DNA of 64,000 nt from Morganella morganii (GTDB lineage: Bacteria; Pseudomonadota; Gammaproteobacteria; Enterobacterales; Enterobacteriaceae), in NCBI RefSeq assembly GCF_019402645.1, contig NZ_VKKS01000001.1, forward strand, positions 2,944,669-3,008,668, given 5' to 3'. Numbering within the stretch: position 1 is the first letter of the stretch; each line of letters begins with the position of its first letter. A program made the position numbers and the translations under genes. Shown piece by piece: positions 37,739 to 48,343 of this stretch. The notes beneath the pieces are model-generated. The model did not search any database, was not told the DNA's origin, and saw only the letters and a program-made list of their open reading frames with translations.

Positions 37739-37835
37739 TTTCCGCTGACTGACAAAAATAACAATCATTGTATTAACGGATAGTGAGAATATATTTTGTG
37801 ATATATCTCCGTATTATCCCCCGAATGGGGCAGAG

Positions 37836-37878
37836 ATAAAAACCACTGCCGGGAAATAACACCGGCAGTGGTTTTATA
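37836..37878 (-). terminator. deo operon terminator
   Basis: A long perfect stem (ATAAAAACCACTGCCGG with its complement) lies 15 bp beyond the deoD stop, on the leftward side. It gives a U-rich 3' end on the minus strand. Confidence 0.8.
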
Positions 37879-37892
37879 ATGACTGAAATTAA

Positions 37893-38612
37893 TTACTTCT
37901 TATCACCCAGTAAAACAGATTCCAGCGCGATAGTGATCATTTCATTAAAGGTGGTCTGACGCTCTTCGGCCGGTAAATTTTCACCGGTACGGATATGATC
38001 AGAAACAGTGCAGATAGTCAGTGCTTTCGCGCCGAATTCAGCTGCCACACCATAGATACCGGCAGCTTCCATTTCCACGCCCAGGATGCCGTATTTTTCC
38101 ATCACATCAAACATTTGCGGATCCGGTGTATAGAATAAATCCGCAGAGAAGATATTACCGACGCGCGCCGGAATCCCGGCGGTTTCTGCCGCTTCAACCG
38201 CATTACGTACCAGACCGAAATCCGCGATAGCGGCAAAATCATTATCTTTGAAACGCAGACGGTTTACTTTGGAATCCGTACTTGCGCCCATACCAATAAC
38301 CACATCACGCAGCTTAACATCACGGCTGACAGCCCCGCAGGAACCGACGCGAATAATAGTTTTCACATCAAACTCGGTGATCAGTTCTTTGGCATAAATG
38401 GAGCAGGATGGGATCCCCATACCGTGACCCATCACGGAAATACGGCGGCCTTTATAAGTACCGGTAAAACCCAGCATGCCACGCACATTGTTAACTTGTT
38501 TAATGTCTTCCAGAAAGTTTTCAGCAATGTATTTTGCACGCAGCGGATCACCGGGCATCAGAACAACATCAGCAAAATCACCACGTTCGGCATTAATGTG
38601 AGGGGTAGCCAT
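37893..38612 (-). CDS. deoD: Purine-nucleoside phosphorylase DeoD
   Basis: 239 residues, the hexameric low-molecular-weight bacterial enzyme that phosphorolyses purine (deoxy)nucleosides. It starts [20 protein letters not shown] and has [25 protein letters not shown] and [15 protein letters not shown] with the catalytic SDH (VSDHIRTGE). It is last in the deoC-deoA-deoB-deoD operon. Confidence 0.98.
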   Translation of the reverse strand: MATPHINAERGDFADVVLMPGDPLRAKYIAENFLEDIKQVNNVRGMLGFTGTYKGRRISVMGHGMGIPSCSIYAKELITEFDVKTIIRVGSCGAVSRDVKLRDVVIGMGASTDSKVNRLRFKDNDFAAIADFGLVRNAVEAAETAGIPARVGNIFSADLFYTPDPQMFDVMEKYGILGVEMEAAGIYGVAAEFGAKALTICTVSDHIRTGENLPAEERQTTFNEMITIALESVLLGDKK

Positions 38613-38680
38613 AAAAAAATCCTTTCAGTCAATCCAAAGGGAAAGGGCAGACTGACTGTCTGCCCGAAAAAAGAGACACA

Positions 38681-39904
38681 TTACAGCATGTTTTTACCGT
38701 AATCCATCGGGGATAAATTAAAATAAGATGCAACTGTCTGCCCGATATCCGCGAACGTTTCACGATAGCCCAGTGAACCCGGTTTTACTTTTGGTCCGTA
38801 AACCAGAACCGGAATATGTTCGCGGGTATGATCAGTGCCCGGCCAGGTCGGGTCACAGCCGTGGTCAGCGGTCAGGATCAGAATATCGTCCTCTTTCACC
38901 AGCTTCAGCATTTCCGGCAGACGACGGTCAAACAGTTCCAGCGCAGCGGCATAGCCCGCCACATCACGGCGGTGGCCATAGGAGGAATCGAAGTCAACAA
39001 AGTTGGTAAACACGATGGTGTTATCGCCCGCCAGTTTCATCTCTTCCAGTGACGCGTCAAACAGAGCATCAATCCCGGTTGCTTTCACTTTTTTGGTGAT
39101 ACCGACATGAGCATAGATATCCGCAATTTTACCGATGGACACCACTTCGCCCTGCTTTTCCTCCGCCAGTTTTTGCAGCATGGTCGCTGACGGTGGTTCT
39201 ACCGCGTAGTCGTGGCGGTTACCGGTACGTTCAAATGAACCGGCTTTCTCTCCGGTAAACGGACGCGCAATCACACGACCGATGTTATAACCGCCTTTGG
39301 TCAGTTCTTCACGGGCGATTTCACACAGCTCATACAGTTTTTCCAGGCCGTAAGTTTCTTCGTGGCAGGCAATCTGGAAAACGGAATCCGCAGAGGTATA
39401 AAAAATCGGTTTGCCGGTTTTCATATGCTCTTCGCCGAGCTGATCGAGGATCACGGTTCCGGATGAGTGGCAGTTACCGAGGTAACCCGGCAGAGCGGCG
39501 CGCTTAACGAGAATATCCAGCAATTCCTGCGGGAAGCTGTTTTCATGATCACTGAAATAGCCCCAGTCAAACAAAACCGGAACCCCGGCAATTTCCCAGT
39601 GGCCGGACGGGGTATCTTTACCGGAGGATAATTCCCCGGCGTAGCCGTATGCGCCGATAATTTCCGCATCTTTATCCAGACCTTCCGGGAAGTGTCCGGT
39701 GGATTCTTCCGCTGCTTTACCCAGCCCCAGCCGGGACAGATTCGGCAGATGCAGCGGGCCTTTACGGCCTGTGTCTGCTTCACCGCGGGCACAGACCTGT
39801 GCAATATGACCTAACGTGTCAGCACCGGTATCGCCGAAATCAGCGGCATCATGTGCTGCGCCGATACCGAATGAATCCAGCACCATAATAAATGTACGTT
39901 TCAT
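38681..39904 (-). CDS. deoB: Phosphopentomutase DeoB
   Basis: Interconverts (deoxy)ribose 1- and 5-phosphates. It starts at the ATG of [20 protein letters not shown], preceded by AGGAG, giving 407 residues as in E. coli. Alkaline-phosphatase-superfamily metal sites are visible (DSFGIG, the nucleophile Thr region [30 protein letters not shown]). Confidence 0.98.
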   Translation of the reverse strand: MKRTFIMVLDSFGIGAAHDAADFGDTGADTLGHIAQVCARGEADTGRKGPLHLPNLSRLGLGKAAEESTGHFPEGLDKDAEIIGAYGYAGELSSGKDTPSGHWEIAGVPVLFDWGYFSDHENSFPQELLDILVKRAALPGYLGNCHSSGTVILDQLGEEHMKTGKPIFYTSADSVFQIACHEETYGLEKLYELCEIAREELTKGGYNIGRVIARPFTGEKAGSFERTGNRHDYAVEPPSATMLQKLAEEKQGEVVSIGKIADIYAHVGITKKVKATGIDALFDASLEEMKLAGDNTIVFTNFVDFDSSYGHRRDVAGYAAALELFDRRLPEMLKLVKEDDILILTADHGCDPTWPGTDHTREHIPVLVYGPKVKPGSLGYRETFADIGQTVASYFNLSPMDYGKNML

Positions 39905-39966
39905 ACTTCTCTCCTGTGTCAGATCACGCCGGTATACAGGGCTCCGCGTGAATAACAAAATTGTTC

Positions 39967-41289
39967 TTATTCGCTGATACGACGGTAAATCAGCGGGGTA
40001 TCTGTAACCGGATTTTCGCTGAGTGTGACAGCCTGACGCACCGCCTGAGCAGCTTCATTCCACGCGGCTTCGTTGTTGGCATGGATCATCGCCAGCGGCA
40101 TCTGTCCGTCAGCAACACTGTTGATCGGCGCGATATCGCTTAATCCGACGCTGTAATCAATCGGGTCGCCGGCCTTACGGCGTCCGCCGCCCAGTGAAAC
40201 AACCGCCATACCCAGTGCGCGGGTATCCATCGCGGTTACAATCCCTTCTGTCTCAGCATAGACCGGCTTACTGAGTACTGCCGATGGCAAATAGTGCGAA
40301 TAGCGTTCGATAAAATCAGCCGGTCCCCGCTGTGCGGCTACCATCCGGCCGAAAATTTCTGCCGCTTTACCATTATCCAGCACCTGCTGCAGTTTTGCTT
40401 CCGCCTCTGTGCGGTCATCTGCCAGGCCGCCGGAAACCAGCATCTCTTTACACAACGCCATGGTGACTTCATACAGACGCGGATTACGGTACTCTCCGGT
40501 CAGGAAACGTACCGCTTCACGTACTTCCACCGCATTACCGGCGCCGGATGCCAGTACCTGGTTCATGTCGGTCAGCAGAGCGGTCGTCCGGCAGCCCGCG
40601 CCGTTGGCAACCTGTACGATTGCCTGCGCCAGCTGCTCTGATAATTCATATGCCGGCATAAATGCACCGGAGCCGACTTTCACATCCATCACCAGCGCAT
40701 CCAGGCCTTCAGCCAGCTTTTTACCGAGGATAGAGGCGGTGATCAGCGGGATGGAATCCACGGTTGCTGTAATGTCGCGGGTAGCATAGAAACGCTTGTC
40801 CGCGGGTGCCAGTGAGTTGGTCTGGCCGATAATCGCCACACCGGTCTCTTTGATGATACGCCGGAAGGTTTCATCATCCGGGAAAATATCAAAGCCCGGG
40901 ATCGCTTCCAGTTTGTCGAGCGTACCGCCGGTATGTCCCAGGCCGCGGCCGGAAATCATCGGGATATAGCCGCCACAGGCAGCCACCATCGGCCCGAGCA
41001 TCAGGGACGTCACATCCCCCACACCGCCGGTGGAATGTTTATCCACAACCGGTCCCGGTAAATTAAGGTTTTTCCAGTCCAGCACCGAGCCGGAATCCCG
41101 CATCGCCAGTGTCAGCGAGACACGCTCCTGCGGGTTCATATCATGGAAACAGATGGTCATCGCCAGCGCGGCAATTTGTCCCTCAGAGACTGAATTATCA
41201 CGCACGCCGTTAATAAAGAAACGGATTTCTTCATCAGAGAGCGGATGTCCGTCCCGTTTTTTGCGAATGATTTCCTGAGCCAGAAACAC
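39967..41289 (-). CDS. deoA: Thymidine phosphorylase DeoA
   Basis: 440 residues from a GTG at 41289 (AGGAG six bases upstream), giving (M)[18 protein letters not shown], the E. coli start and length. The family signature [20 protein letters not shown] is intact, as is [12 protein letters not shown]. It converts thymidine to thymine and deoxyribose 1-phosphate. A longer frame to 41361 has no support. Confidence 0.97.
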   Translation of the reverse strand: MFLAQEIIRKKRDGHPLSDEEIRFFINGVRDNSVSEGQIAALAMTICFHDMNPQERVSLTLAMRDSGSVLDWKNLNLPGPVVDKHSTGGVGDVTSLMLGPMVAACGGYIPMISGRGLGHTGGTLDKLEAIPGFDIFPDDETFRRIIKETGVAIIGQTNSLAPADKRFYATRDITATVDSIPLITASILGKKLAEGLDALVMDVKVGSGAFMPAYELSEQLAQAIVQVANGAGCRTTALLTDMNQVLASGAGNAVEVREAVRFLTGEYRNPRLYEVTMALCKEMLVSGGLADDRTEAEAKLQQVLDNGKAAEIFGRMVAAQRGPADFIERYSHYLPSAVLSKPVYAETEGIVTAMDTRALGMAVVSLGGGRRKAGDPIDYSVGLSDIAPINSVADGQMPLAMIHANNEAAWNEAAQAVRQAVTLSENPVTDTPLIYRRISE

Positions 41290-41380
41290 TGTAATCTCCT
41301 TAAAATACCGGGTCCGTCCCGGCACCTCCGGTACCGGGGTAATCAGGGAACCGGGCAGCAAAGGCTGCCGGTAAGCGTGA

Positions 41381-42160
41381 TTAATACTTGCTGTCAGATT
41401 TGGCGTCTGCGTAGCCCAGCGCGTTGAGCAGGCTGGCTAACAGGCCGGATGCGCCAAAGCGGAAATGACGGGAGTCGGCCCAGCCTTCACCCATGATACG
41501 GTCAGCCATCGCCAGATACTGCGCAGCTTCTTCCGCAGTGCGGACACCACCGGCCGGTTTGAAACCAACGGTTTTACCAGCGCCCATATCACGGATCACA
41601 GTCATCATGATTTCCGCTGTTTCCGGCGTTGCATTAACCGGCACTTTACCGGTAGAAGTTTTAATAAAGTCAGCACCGGCTTTGATGGCAATTTCGGATG
41701 CCTGACGAATTAACGCCGGATCTTTCAGCTCACCACTTTCGATGATCACTTTCAGCAGCACATTGTGTTTTGCACAGGCTTCTTTGCAGGCTTTCACCAT
41801 GTCAAAACCAACCTGTGTATTACCGGCCATCAGAGCGCGGTACGGGAACACCACATCCACATCATCTGCGCCGTAAGCGATCGCGGCATTGGTTTCAGCC
41901 AGCGCAATCTCAATATCATCATTACCATGAGGGAAGTTGGTGACAGTTGCGATACGCACTTCCGGCGTACCCTGCTCACGCAGAACTTTACGGGCTAACG
42001 GGATAAAACGCGGATAAATGCAGACAGCCGCAGTCTGGCCTGCCGGGCTTTTCGCCTGATGACACAGTGCAGTGACTTTCGCGTCAGTATCATCATCATT
42101 CAGGGTGGTTAAATCCATTAAAGACAGCGCACGCTGCGCTGCGGCGGTTAAATCGGTCAT
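41381..42160 (-). CDS. deoC: Deoxyribose-phosphate aldolase DeoC
   Basis: Cleaves 2-deoxyribose 5-phosphate to acetaldehyde and glyceraldehyde 3-phosphate. It is 259 residues from the ATG of [15 protein letters not shown], with GGAGAG upstream. The Schiff-base Lys lies in [10 protein letters not shown] and the second Lys in VGFKPAGGV. It is the first gene of the deo operon. Confidence 0.98.
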   Translation of the reverse strand: MTDLTAAAQRALSLMDLTTLNDDDTDAKVTALCHQAKSPAGQTAAVCIYPRFIPLARKVLREQGTPEVRIATVTNFPHGNDDIEIALAETNAAIAYGADDVDVVFPYRALMAGNTQVGFDMVKACKEACAKHNVLLKVIIESGELKDPALIRQASEIAIKAGADFIKTSTGKVPVNATPETAEIMMTVIRDMGAGKTVGFKPAGGVRTAEEAAQYLAMADRIMGEGWADSRHFRFGASGLLASLLNALGYADAKSDSKY

Positions 42161-42569
42161 AAAACTCTCCAACGTATGTCTGCGCCGTTACCGGGCAGAC
42201 GCAATATCTGAACGATGCAAAATGTGTTGGCGAGCGGGACTTGGTTCCGTGAAGACGTTGCCTCTCCTGTAATAAGAGTTAACGCTGAGATCCTTCTCAC
42301 CGCGCTGTAATACAGGTGACTGATAAACAGAATCACCGAATCCGTTACATGGTATCCATGCCTTATTGGAGCATGTCTTGGCGCTATAATACGCGCCTTT
42401 CATCACGTTTATATAACAGCATTTACATCAGTACATATAATTGTGTGATTAATATCACATTAATAACCCGATATGCACAAAACGGCAGCACATATTCACG
42501 GCATAGTATAGCGCAGGAAACAAATAAACAGGGAGAGACAGAAAAACAAGTACACTAAATCAGTGAAGC
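42161..42569. promoter_or_regulatory. deo operon upstream region
   Basis: About 400 bp between deoC and the nucleoside transporter, holding the leftward deo promoter(s). A TATTATAG (-10-like on the minus strand) lies near 42390. A perfect CRP site is at 42444-42459. I did not find a clear DeoR operator pair by eye. Confidence 0.5.
42444..42459. promoter_or_regulatory. CRP binding site
   Basis: TGTGA-TTAATA-TCACA is a perfect match to the TGTGA-N6-TCACA consensus, upstream of deoC. CRP/CytR control of deo genes is established in enterobacteria. Confidence 0.7.
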
Positions 42570-42596
42570 GCACAGGTGAACCGGGTTCACCTGTGC
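42570..42596. terminator. Perfect inverted repeat after the nucleoside transporter
   Basis: Two 13-bp arms (GCACAGGTGAACC and its complement) flank a single base, 12 bp beyond the transporter stop. There is no strong T run on the leftward strand. It could be a terminator or an mRNA-stabilising hairpin. Confidence 0.45.
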
Positions 42597-42607
42597 AGGA
42601 AGCGCAG

Positions 42608-43885
42608 TTACAGCGCCAGGAAGAAACCGGCGATAGTTGCACTCATCAGGTTGGAGAGTGTACCGGCCATCACAGCTTTCATACCCAGACGTGCCACGTC
42701 TTTACGGCGGTTAGGCGCCATACCGCCCAGCCCCCCCAGCAGGATCGCGACTGAAGACAGGTTGGCGAAGCCGCACAGAGCAAAGGAGATAATCGCTTTG
42801 GTGTGATCAGACAGCGGCTGTAAACCGGCAGCAATGACCTGTGCATCCGGCTTCATGTATTCACCGAAGTTCATATAAGCGACAAACTCATTCACCACAA
42901 TTTTCTGTCCGATGAAAGAACCGGCTGTCATTGCCTCGCTCCATGGTACACCGATCAGGAAGGCAATTGGTGAGAAGAGCCAGCCGAGGATCAGTTCCAG
43001 TGATAACTGCGGATAATCAAACCAGCCGCCGACACCACTTAAGATCCCGTTGATTAAGGCGATCAGTGCGATAAACGCCAGCAGCATTGCACCTACGTTC
43101 AGTGCCAGTTGCATACCGGAAGATGCACCACCCGCAGCCGCATCGATGAGGTTTGCAGGGCGTTCTTCTTCTGCCATACCGGCCATTGCTTCACGACGGT
43201 CATCGAAATGCTCGGTTTCCGGCACCATCAGTTTTGCAAACAGCAGACCACCCGGAGCCGCCATAAAGGATGCTGCGATCAGGTACTCCAGCGGTACCCC
43301 CATCTGCGCATACCCGGCGAGAACAGAACCCGCCACAGATGCCAGACCACCACACATCACCGCAAACAGTTCGGAGTTGGTCATCCCGGAGATATACGGA
43401 CGTACCACCAGCGGGGCCTCGGTTTGTCCCACAAAGATATTGGCTGTCGCGGACAGAGATTCGGTACGGGATGTGCCCAGCAGTTTTTGTAAGCCGCCGC
43501 CGAGAATTTTAATCACAAACTGCATAATACCGAGGTAATACAGAACGGCAATCAGCGAGGAGAAGAACACAATAACCGGCAGAACACGCAGGGCAAAGAC
43601 AAAACCACCGCCGCCGAATACCTCAAACATTTTGTCAGATACCAGACCGCCGAAAATAAAGTCCATCCCTTTCTGGCCGTAGCCAATAACGCTGGCAACA
43701 CCGTCAGACATTGCAAGAAGGATTTTGCGTCCCATCGGGACATAAAGAACCAGCGCGCCGATCAGCACCTGAATAATAAAGGCACCGGTGACAGTCCGCA
43801 GTTTGATTGCCCGGCGATCACTTGAAAACAGCACTGCGATAAAGATCAGTGCTGCCATCCCGACCAGACTCATAAGGAGTTGCAT
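42608..43885 (-). CDS. Concentrative nucleoside transporter (CNT family, NupC/NupX-like)
   Basis: 425 residues from the ATG of [18 protein letters not shown] hallmarks are present: [39 protein letters not shown], the NEFVAYMNF motif and [12 protein letters not shown]. It imports nucleosides with cations across the inner membrane. It lies directly upstream of the deo operon on the same strand and supplies its substrates. It resembles NupX/YeiM as much as NupC, so the exact symbol is left open. Confidence 0.92.
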   Translation of the reverse strand: MQLLMSLVGMAALIFIAVLFSSDRRAIKLRTVTGAFIIQVLIGALVLYVPMGRKILLAMSDGVASVIGYGQKGMDFIFGGLVSDKMFEVFGGGGFVFALRVLPVIVFFSSLIAVLYYLGIMQFVIKILGGGLQKLLGTSRTESLSATANIFVGQTEAPLVVRPYISGMTNSELFAVMCGGLASVAGSVLAGYAQMGVPLEYLIAASFMAAPGGLLFAKLMVPETEHFDDRREAMAGMAEEERPANLIDAAAGGASSGMQLALNVGAMLLAFIALIALINGILSGVGGWFDYPQLSLELILGWLFSPIAFLIGVPWSEAMTAGSFIGQKIVVNEFVAYMNFGEYMKPDAQVIAAGLQPLSDHTKAIISFALCGFANLSSVAILLGGLGGMAPNRRKDVARLGMKAVMAGTLSNLMSATIAGFFLAL

Positions 43886-44041
43886 GGAAGTATCCCTGTT
43901 CACGATAATGTAGATTAATAGTCCTGTTCCGCATGCAGCTCAGAGCAGGACCCTGTGGCGCTGATTATACCCGGTCAGTCCGGCCAACAATCAACTTGCG
44001 TCACAAATAACGACTGAAAAAAGTAACAAAAAATACAAAAA

Positions 44042-44057
44042 CATGATGATAATCACA
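44042..44057 (-). promoter_or_regulatory. Possible CRP site upstream of the nucleoside transporter
   Basis: On the leftward strand TGTGATTATCATCATG has a perfect left half and a 3/5 right half. It lies about 155 bp before the transporter start. Confidence 0.35.
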
Positions 44058-44233
44058 TTATTCAACTGTTTTACCCTGAAAATCAGCCGTGCAGGCCGGG
44101 AATTGACGGATATTTGACCAGATAACTAACATGAAATAACATCCGCTTACAATTGTAGGTGATTTCAGATGTTTTGGCACACAAAATGCAGGCTGCAACA
44201 GAACAAAATCGCGGAAAAATCGATTCAGAAATT

Positions 44234-45028
44234 TTAATCAGATAATTGCAGGGAAAAAAGTGTACAACTATTGCGATAAATCTGAGCAGCAATGTCCTCC
44301 GGGGACTCACTGCGCAGTGAGCAGAGCACCTCAAATGTACGGACAATCCGCTCCGGCCGGTTTGGTTCGCCCTGAAAACCACTGAGCGGCATATCCGGGG
44401 CATCGGTTTCCAGCAATAACGCAGAAAGCGGGAGCTGTGCGATTGCCCGCCGGGTCTTCTGAGCCCGGTCGTAAGTAATTGTACCGCCGACTCCGATGTA
44501 ATACCCCAGTTTCACAAAGGCATCCGCCTGGGAAAAACTGCCTGCAAAGCCGTGAACCACACCACAGCGGGGAACCGGGTGGCGCCGGAGGATGGCCGCG
44601 AGTGTGTCATGGGTTTTGCGGGAATGCAGAATAACCGGTTTATCCGCCCGGGCGGCCAGTTTCAGCTGAGCGATAAAAAAAACGAGCTGCTTGTCCCACT
44701 GCGGATCCGCCATATAGCGATCCAGACCGATTTCCCCTACCGCCACACATTCTGCCCCGCTTCCGGTGATCAGCGACTCAAGCTGTTCCAGATGTACCGG
44801 AGCATGTTCCGCAATATAAAGCGGATGCAAACCAAATGCAGCATGTAACCGGGGAGATGAGCCACCGGATGACCGGCACAGTCCGGCCACCGTACCGAGG
44901 TTCCGATGACTGACCGCCGGGATAATGATATCTGTCAGCCCGGCCTGTACCGCAGCAGTTTTATGGCGGGTAAGATCATCCGTAAAAAACGGGAAATCGA
45001 AATGGCAGTGGGTATCAATAAATTGCAT
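44234..45028 (-). CDS. yjjV: TatD-family metal-dependent hydrolase YjjV
   Basis: 264 residues. TatD features: THCHFDFP with the first His pair, GEIGLDRY, VILHSRK and a late LLETDAP. The family comprises metal-dependent (often DNase) hydrolases. It starts 4 bp after yjjU, as in E. coli. The precise substrate is not known. Confidence 0.9.
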   Translation of the reverse strand: MQFIDTHCHFDFPFFTDDLTRHKTAAVQAGLTDIIIPAVSHRNLGTVAGLCRSSGGSSPRLHAAFGLHPLYIAEHAPVHLEQLESLITGSGAECVAVGEIGLDRYMADPQWDKQLVFFIAQLKLAARADKPVILHSRKTHDTLAAILRRHPVPRCGVVHGFAGSFSQADAFVKLGYYIGVGGTITYDRAQKTRRAIAQLPLSALLLETDAPDMPLSGFQGEPNRPERIVRTFEVLCSLRSESPEDIAAQIYRNSCTLFSLQLSD

Positions 45029-45032
45029 TTAT

Positions 45033-46097
45033 TCAGTCCGCAGGTTTTTCCGGTGAATGTTCCGGTAAATGTGATACAGCTGCGGTGCCGTCGGTCACCG
45101 GCAGTTGTGAATCATTGTCGTTGGATGCGGGCGGGACACGCAGTACAGACGTCCGTACCGGCTCATAAGCCGCCCAGCGGTTACCGAGTGTTGCCAGGAA
45201 ATAACGCCCGCTGCGGCGGCCCAGCCGGTAATCCTGCATCAGAGTTTTAACCCGGCTGCCGAGCGCATTGCTCGCCAGTGGCGCATTGGGATAAATCTCT
45301 GCAATTTCGACCCCGGGCGGCGGTGACTGAATAAATTTTTGTGTCCGGTAATAGGTCCTGGCGTGCTGCTTCATCATGGCAACCATCCGTTTCAGATGGC
45401 TTTTTTCCAGCCAGCGTTCCATTCTTTTCATCCACTCCGGGGTGTAATAAAGCTGCGACGGAACTGTCCGGATCACCACAATCCGGGTCGCGCCGCGCCG
45501 CCACGCTTCAATAACCGGGACGGCGTCACTGATACCGCCGTCATGATAAGTAATGCCGTCAATCTCCACCCCTTCGCGATAGAATCCCGGGATAGCACTG
45601 GAGGCTTTGATATATTCCAGCCAGTCTTCTGCCTGCGGACTGAAATAAGCGGCATTCAGATTATCCGCCCGGCTGGCACACATATAAAACTCCTGCCCCT
45701 GATCAAAGCGCCGCAGTGCATGTGCGATATCCAGCGGGCATTCCGCAGAGGTGGCATCAATCAGCCAGTCAAGATCGATAAGATTTCCGCCGCGGATAAA
45801 ACGCAGCGGATTAAAGAACTGTTTGTCAGTGGTGTAACGAATGATGACATGACGGGCGTAACCACGCTGACCGCACAGATACGCCGACAGGTTCTGCGCG
45901 CCGGCAGAAGTGCCTATCAGCAAATCAAACGGGTTAAACCCGGCTTTGAGAAACTCATCCAGCACACCGGCCGTAAAAATCCCGCGCTGGCCACCGCCTT
46001 CGCAGACCAGTGCCAGTTTTCCGGTTGCCTTAAGCGGATCAGGCAACCAAGCCAGTGGTGCAATTTTCCCGGGCGTTACCGGGATATACGTTCCCAT
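45033..46097 (-). CDS. yjjU: Patatin-like phospholipase family protein YjjU
   Basis: 354 residues. The patatin-type motifs are GGGQRG (oxyanion hole), the nucleophile box LIGTSAGAQN and the DGG of YHDGGISDAVP, which forms the Ser-Asp dyad. It is predicted to be a lipid acyl hydrolase. It is operonic with yjjV. Confidence 0.92.
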   Translation of the reverse strand: MGTYIPVTPGKIAPLAWLPDPLKATGKLALVCEGGGQRGIFTAGVLDEFLKAGFNPFDLLIGTSAGAQNLSAYLCGQRGYARHVIIRYTTDKQFFNPLRFIRGGNLIDLDWLIDATSAECPLDIAHALRRFDQGQEFYMCASRADNLNAAYFSPQAEDWLEYIKASSAIPGFYREGVEIDGITYHDGGISDAVPVIEAWRRGATRIVVIRTVPSQLYYTPEWMKRMERWLEKSHLKRMVAMMKQHARTYYRTQKFIQSPPPGVEIAEIYPNAPLASNALGSRVKTLMQDYRLGRRSGRYFLATLGNRWAAYEPVRTSVLRVPPASNDNDSQLPVTDGTAAVSHLPEHSPEKPAD

Positions 46098-46129
46098 CCT
46101 GTCATCCCCCGGCGCAGATTATCTGCCGG

Positions 46130-46534
46130 TTATTTATACTGACCGATACTGACTTCCACAGCACGCACGCCGGGGATGCCTTTGGCAATATTGATAATTT
46201 CTGTGCGCTGGGCATCCGTGGTGACAAACCCGGAGAGATATACAGTGCCGTTAATGGTTTTCACGGCGATATCATTGCTGTCAATATCATCCGCACTTAA
46301 CAGCTGACCACGGATTTTAGCGGTGATGGTGCTGTCATCCACCAGCAGTGAGGCATCTTTTACCGCACCATCAAATTTCTGCTCTGCTTTTTTGCCCAAA
46401 TCTTCCGCAGACTGAGACGCACTGTCCCACGCCTGTCCGGCTTTCTGACTCAGGGATTCTTCCGCCAATGCGGATGCACTGAACAGTGCACCGCTGATCA
46501 GCAGGACAGCCAGTGATTTCATGGTATTGTGCAT
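46130..46534 (-). CDS. osmY: OsmY-like periplasmic BON-domain protein
   Basis: 134 residues from the ATG of MHNTMKSLAVLLISG, with AAGGA upstream. It has a signal peptide (cleaved after ALAEE), a helical amphipathic stretch (KAGQAWDSASQSAEDLGKK) and one BON domain (DSTITAKIRGQLLSADDIDS). E. coli OsmY has two BON domains and about 200 residues, so this is a shorter form. Its position between prfC and yjjU matches osmY. Confidence 0.8.
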   Translation of the reverse strand: MHNTMKSLAVLLISGALFSASALAEESLSQKAGQAWDSASQSAEDLGKKAEQKFDGAVKDASLLVDDSTITAKIRGQLLSADDIDSNDIAVKTINGTVYLSGFVTTDAQRTEIINIAKGIPGVRAVEVSIGQYK

Positions 46535-46600
46535 TATCTTATCCTTCTTCATTTTCATGATGAACATAATCTGTCCGTCAGTGTATCTTAACTCCGCCAT

Positions 46601-46626
46601 AAAAAAAACGCGCCCAGAGGCGCGTT
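46601..46626 (-). terminator. prfC terminator
   Basis: On the leftward strand AACGCGCC/GGCGCGTT encloses TCTG, followed by a run of T. It begins 4 bp after the prfC stop. Confidence 0.85.
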
Positions 46627-46629
46627 CTG

Positions 46630-48219
46630 TCAGTGTTCACGGGTTTTGTGGAAACTCACATCCGGATAGCGTTCTGCAGTGAGATTCAGGTTCACCATGG
46701 TCGGTGCGATATAAGAGAGGTTATCGCCGCCGTCAAGTGCCAGATGCAGCTCGTTTTTGCGTTTAAACTCTTCCAGTTTCTTCACATCATCACATTCCAC
46801 CCAGCGGGCGGTAGAGACGTTAACCGCCTCATAAATAGCTTCAACGTTATACTCGCTTTTCAGACGGGCAACCACCACGTCAAACTGAAGCACACCTACA
46901 GCTCCGACAATCAGGTCGTTGTTTGCCAGCGGCCGGAAGACCTGTACTGCGCCCTCTTCAGACAACTGAACCAGCCCTTTGAGCAGCTGTTTCTGTTTCA
47001 GCGGATCACGCAGACGGATACGGCGGAACAGTTCCGGAGCAAAGTTAGGGATCCCGGTGAATTTCAGAATCTCGCCCTGTGTGAAGGTATCACCAATCTG
47101 AATAGTTCCGTGGTTGTGCAACCCAATAATATCGCCGGGATACGCGCAATCCACATGAGCGCGGTCACCGGCCATAAAGGTCAGCGCATCGGAAATTACC
47201 ACATCTTTTTTGATGCGTACCTGATGCAGTTTCATACCTTTTTCATACACACCGGACACAATCCGCAGGAAAGCCACGCGGTCACGGTGTTTAGGATCCA
47301 TATTGGCCTGGATTTTAAAGACAAATCCGGTGAATTTATCTTCTTTTGCTGTCACTTCGCGAACATCCGTCTGACGCGGCATCGGCGCCGGTGCCCAGGA
47401 AACCAGGCCGTCCAGCATATGATCTACTCCGAAATTCCCCAGCGCAGTGCCGAAGAAGACCGGCGTCAGTTCACCGGCAAGGAACAGTTCCTCATCAAAT
47501 TCATGGGATGCGCCCTGCACCAGTTCCAGCTCATCGCGCAGCTGTGCAGCCAGCTCTTCACCAACAGCGGCATCCAGATCCGGGTTATTCAGCCCTTTCA
47601 CAATACGGACTTCCTGGATGGTGTGCCCCAGGCCGCTCTGATACAGATAAGTTTCGTCGCGGTACAGGTGATAAACCCCTTTGAACAGTTTACCGCAGCC
47701 GATAGGCCAGGTGATTGGCGAGCAGGCAATTTTCAGCTCGTTTTCCACTTCATCCAGTAACTCCATCGGGTCACGGATATCGCGATCGAGTTTGTTCATA
47801 AAGGTCAGGATCGGCGTGTCACGTAACCGGGTAACTTCCATCAGCTTACGGGTACGATCCTCGACCCCTTTGGCCGCATCAATCACCATCAGACAGCAGT
47901 CAACGGCGGTCAGGGTACGATAGGTATCTTCGGAGAAGTCTTCATGGCCCGGGGTATCCAGCAGATTCACCAGGGCATCGTGATACGGGAACTGCATCAC
48001 GGACGTGGTGATTGAGATCCCGCGCTGTTTTTCCATCTCCATCCAGTCAGATTTAGCGTGCTGGTTAGAGCCGCGCCCTTTGACCGTACCGGCTTTCTGG
48101 ATAGCCTGCCCGAACAGCAGGACTTTTTCGGTAATCGTGGTTTTACCGGCGTCGGGGTGCGAAATGATCGCAAAGGTGCGGCGCTTGGCCACTTCCTGTA
48201 AAAATGCATTATTTGACAT
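46630..48219 (-). CDS. prfC: Peptide chain release factor 3
   Basis: RF3 is a GTPase that recycles RF1/RF2 from the ribosome. It is 529 residues from the ATG of [18 protein letters not shown], the E. coli length. The G motifs are [24 protein letters not shown] and NKLDRD. A longer frame to 48279 begins with an Arg/Gln-rich stretch that is not part of RF3. Confidence 0.98.
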   Translation of the reverse strand: MSNNAFLQEVAKRRTFAIISHPDAGKTTITEKVLLFGQAIQKAGTVKGRGSNQHAKSDWMEMEKQRGISITTSVMQFPYHDALVNLLDTPGHEDFSEDTYRTLTAVDCCLMVIDAAKGVEDRTRKLMEVTRLRDTPILTFMNKLDRDIRDPMELLDEVENELKIACSPITWPIGCGKLFKGVYHLYRDETYLYQSGLGHTIQEVRIVKGLNNPDLDAAVGEELAAQLRDELELVQGASHEFDEELFLAGELTPVFFGTALGNFGVDHMLDGLVSWAPAPMPRQTDVREVTAKEDKFTGFVFKIQANMDPKHRDRVAFLRIVSGVYEKGMKLHQVRIKKDVVISDALTFMAGDRAHVDCAYPGDIIGLHNHGTIQIGDTFTQGEILKFTGIPNFAPELFRRIRLRDPLKQKQLLKGLVQLSEEGAVQVFRPLANNDLIVGAVGVLQFDVVVARLKSEYNVEAIYEAVNVSTARWVECDDVKKLEEFKRKNELHLALDGGDNLSYIAPTMVNLNLTAERYPDVSFHKTREH

Positions 48220-48343
48220 CTGAGCGTTCTTCTGGGGCTGCGAGGCAGAAACACGCGGTTTCCGCCTCTGATTTCTCATTAATGGCGCTTATTTTCGCCC
48301 GGTTTGCCCCGTGAAACAACAAAAGCTTGAAAATCCGGCTCTG

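Noticed and set aside
46633..47760. Long open frame (375 codons) on the plus strand
   Set aside because: It is entirely antisense to prfC, which is a near full-length match to RF3; it is a GC-driven shadow frame.
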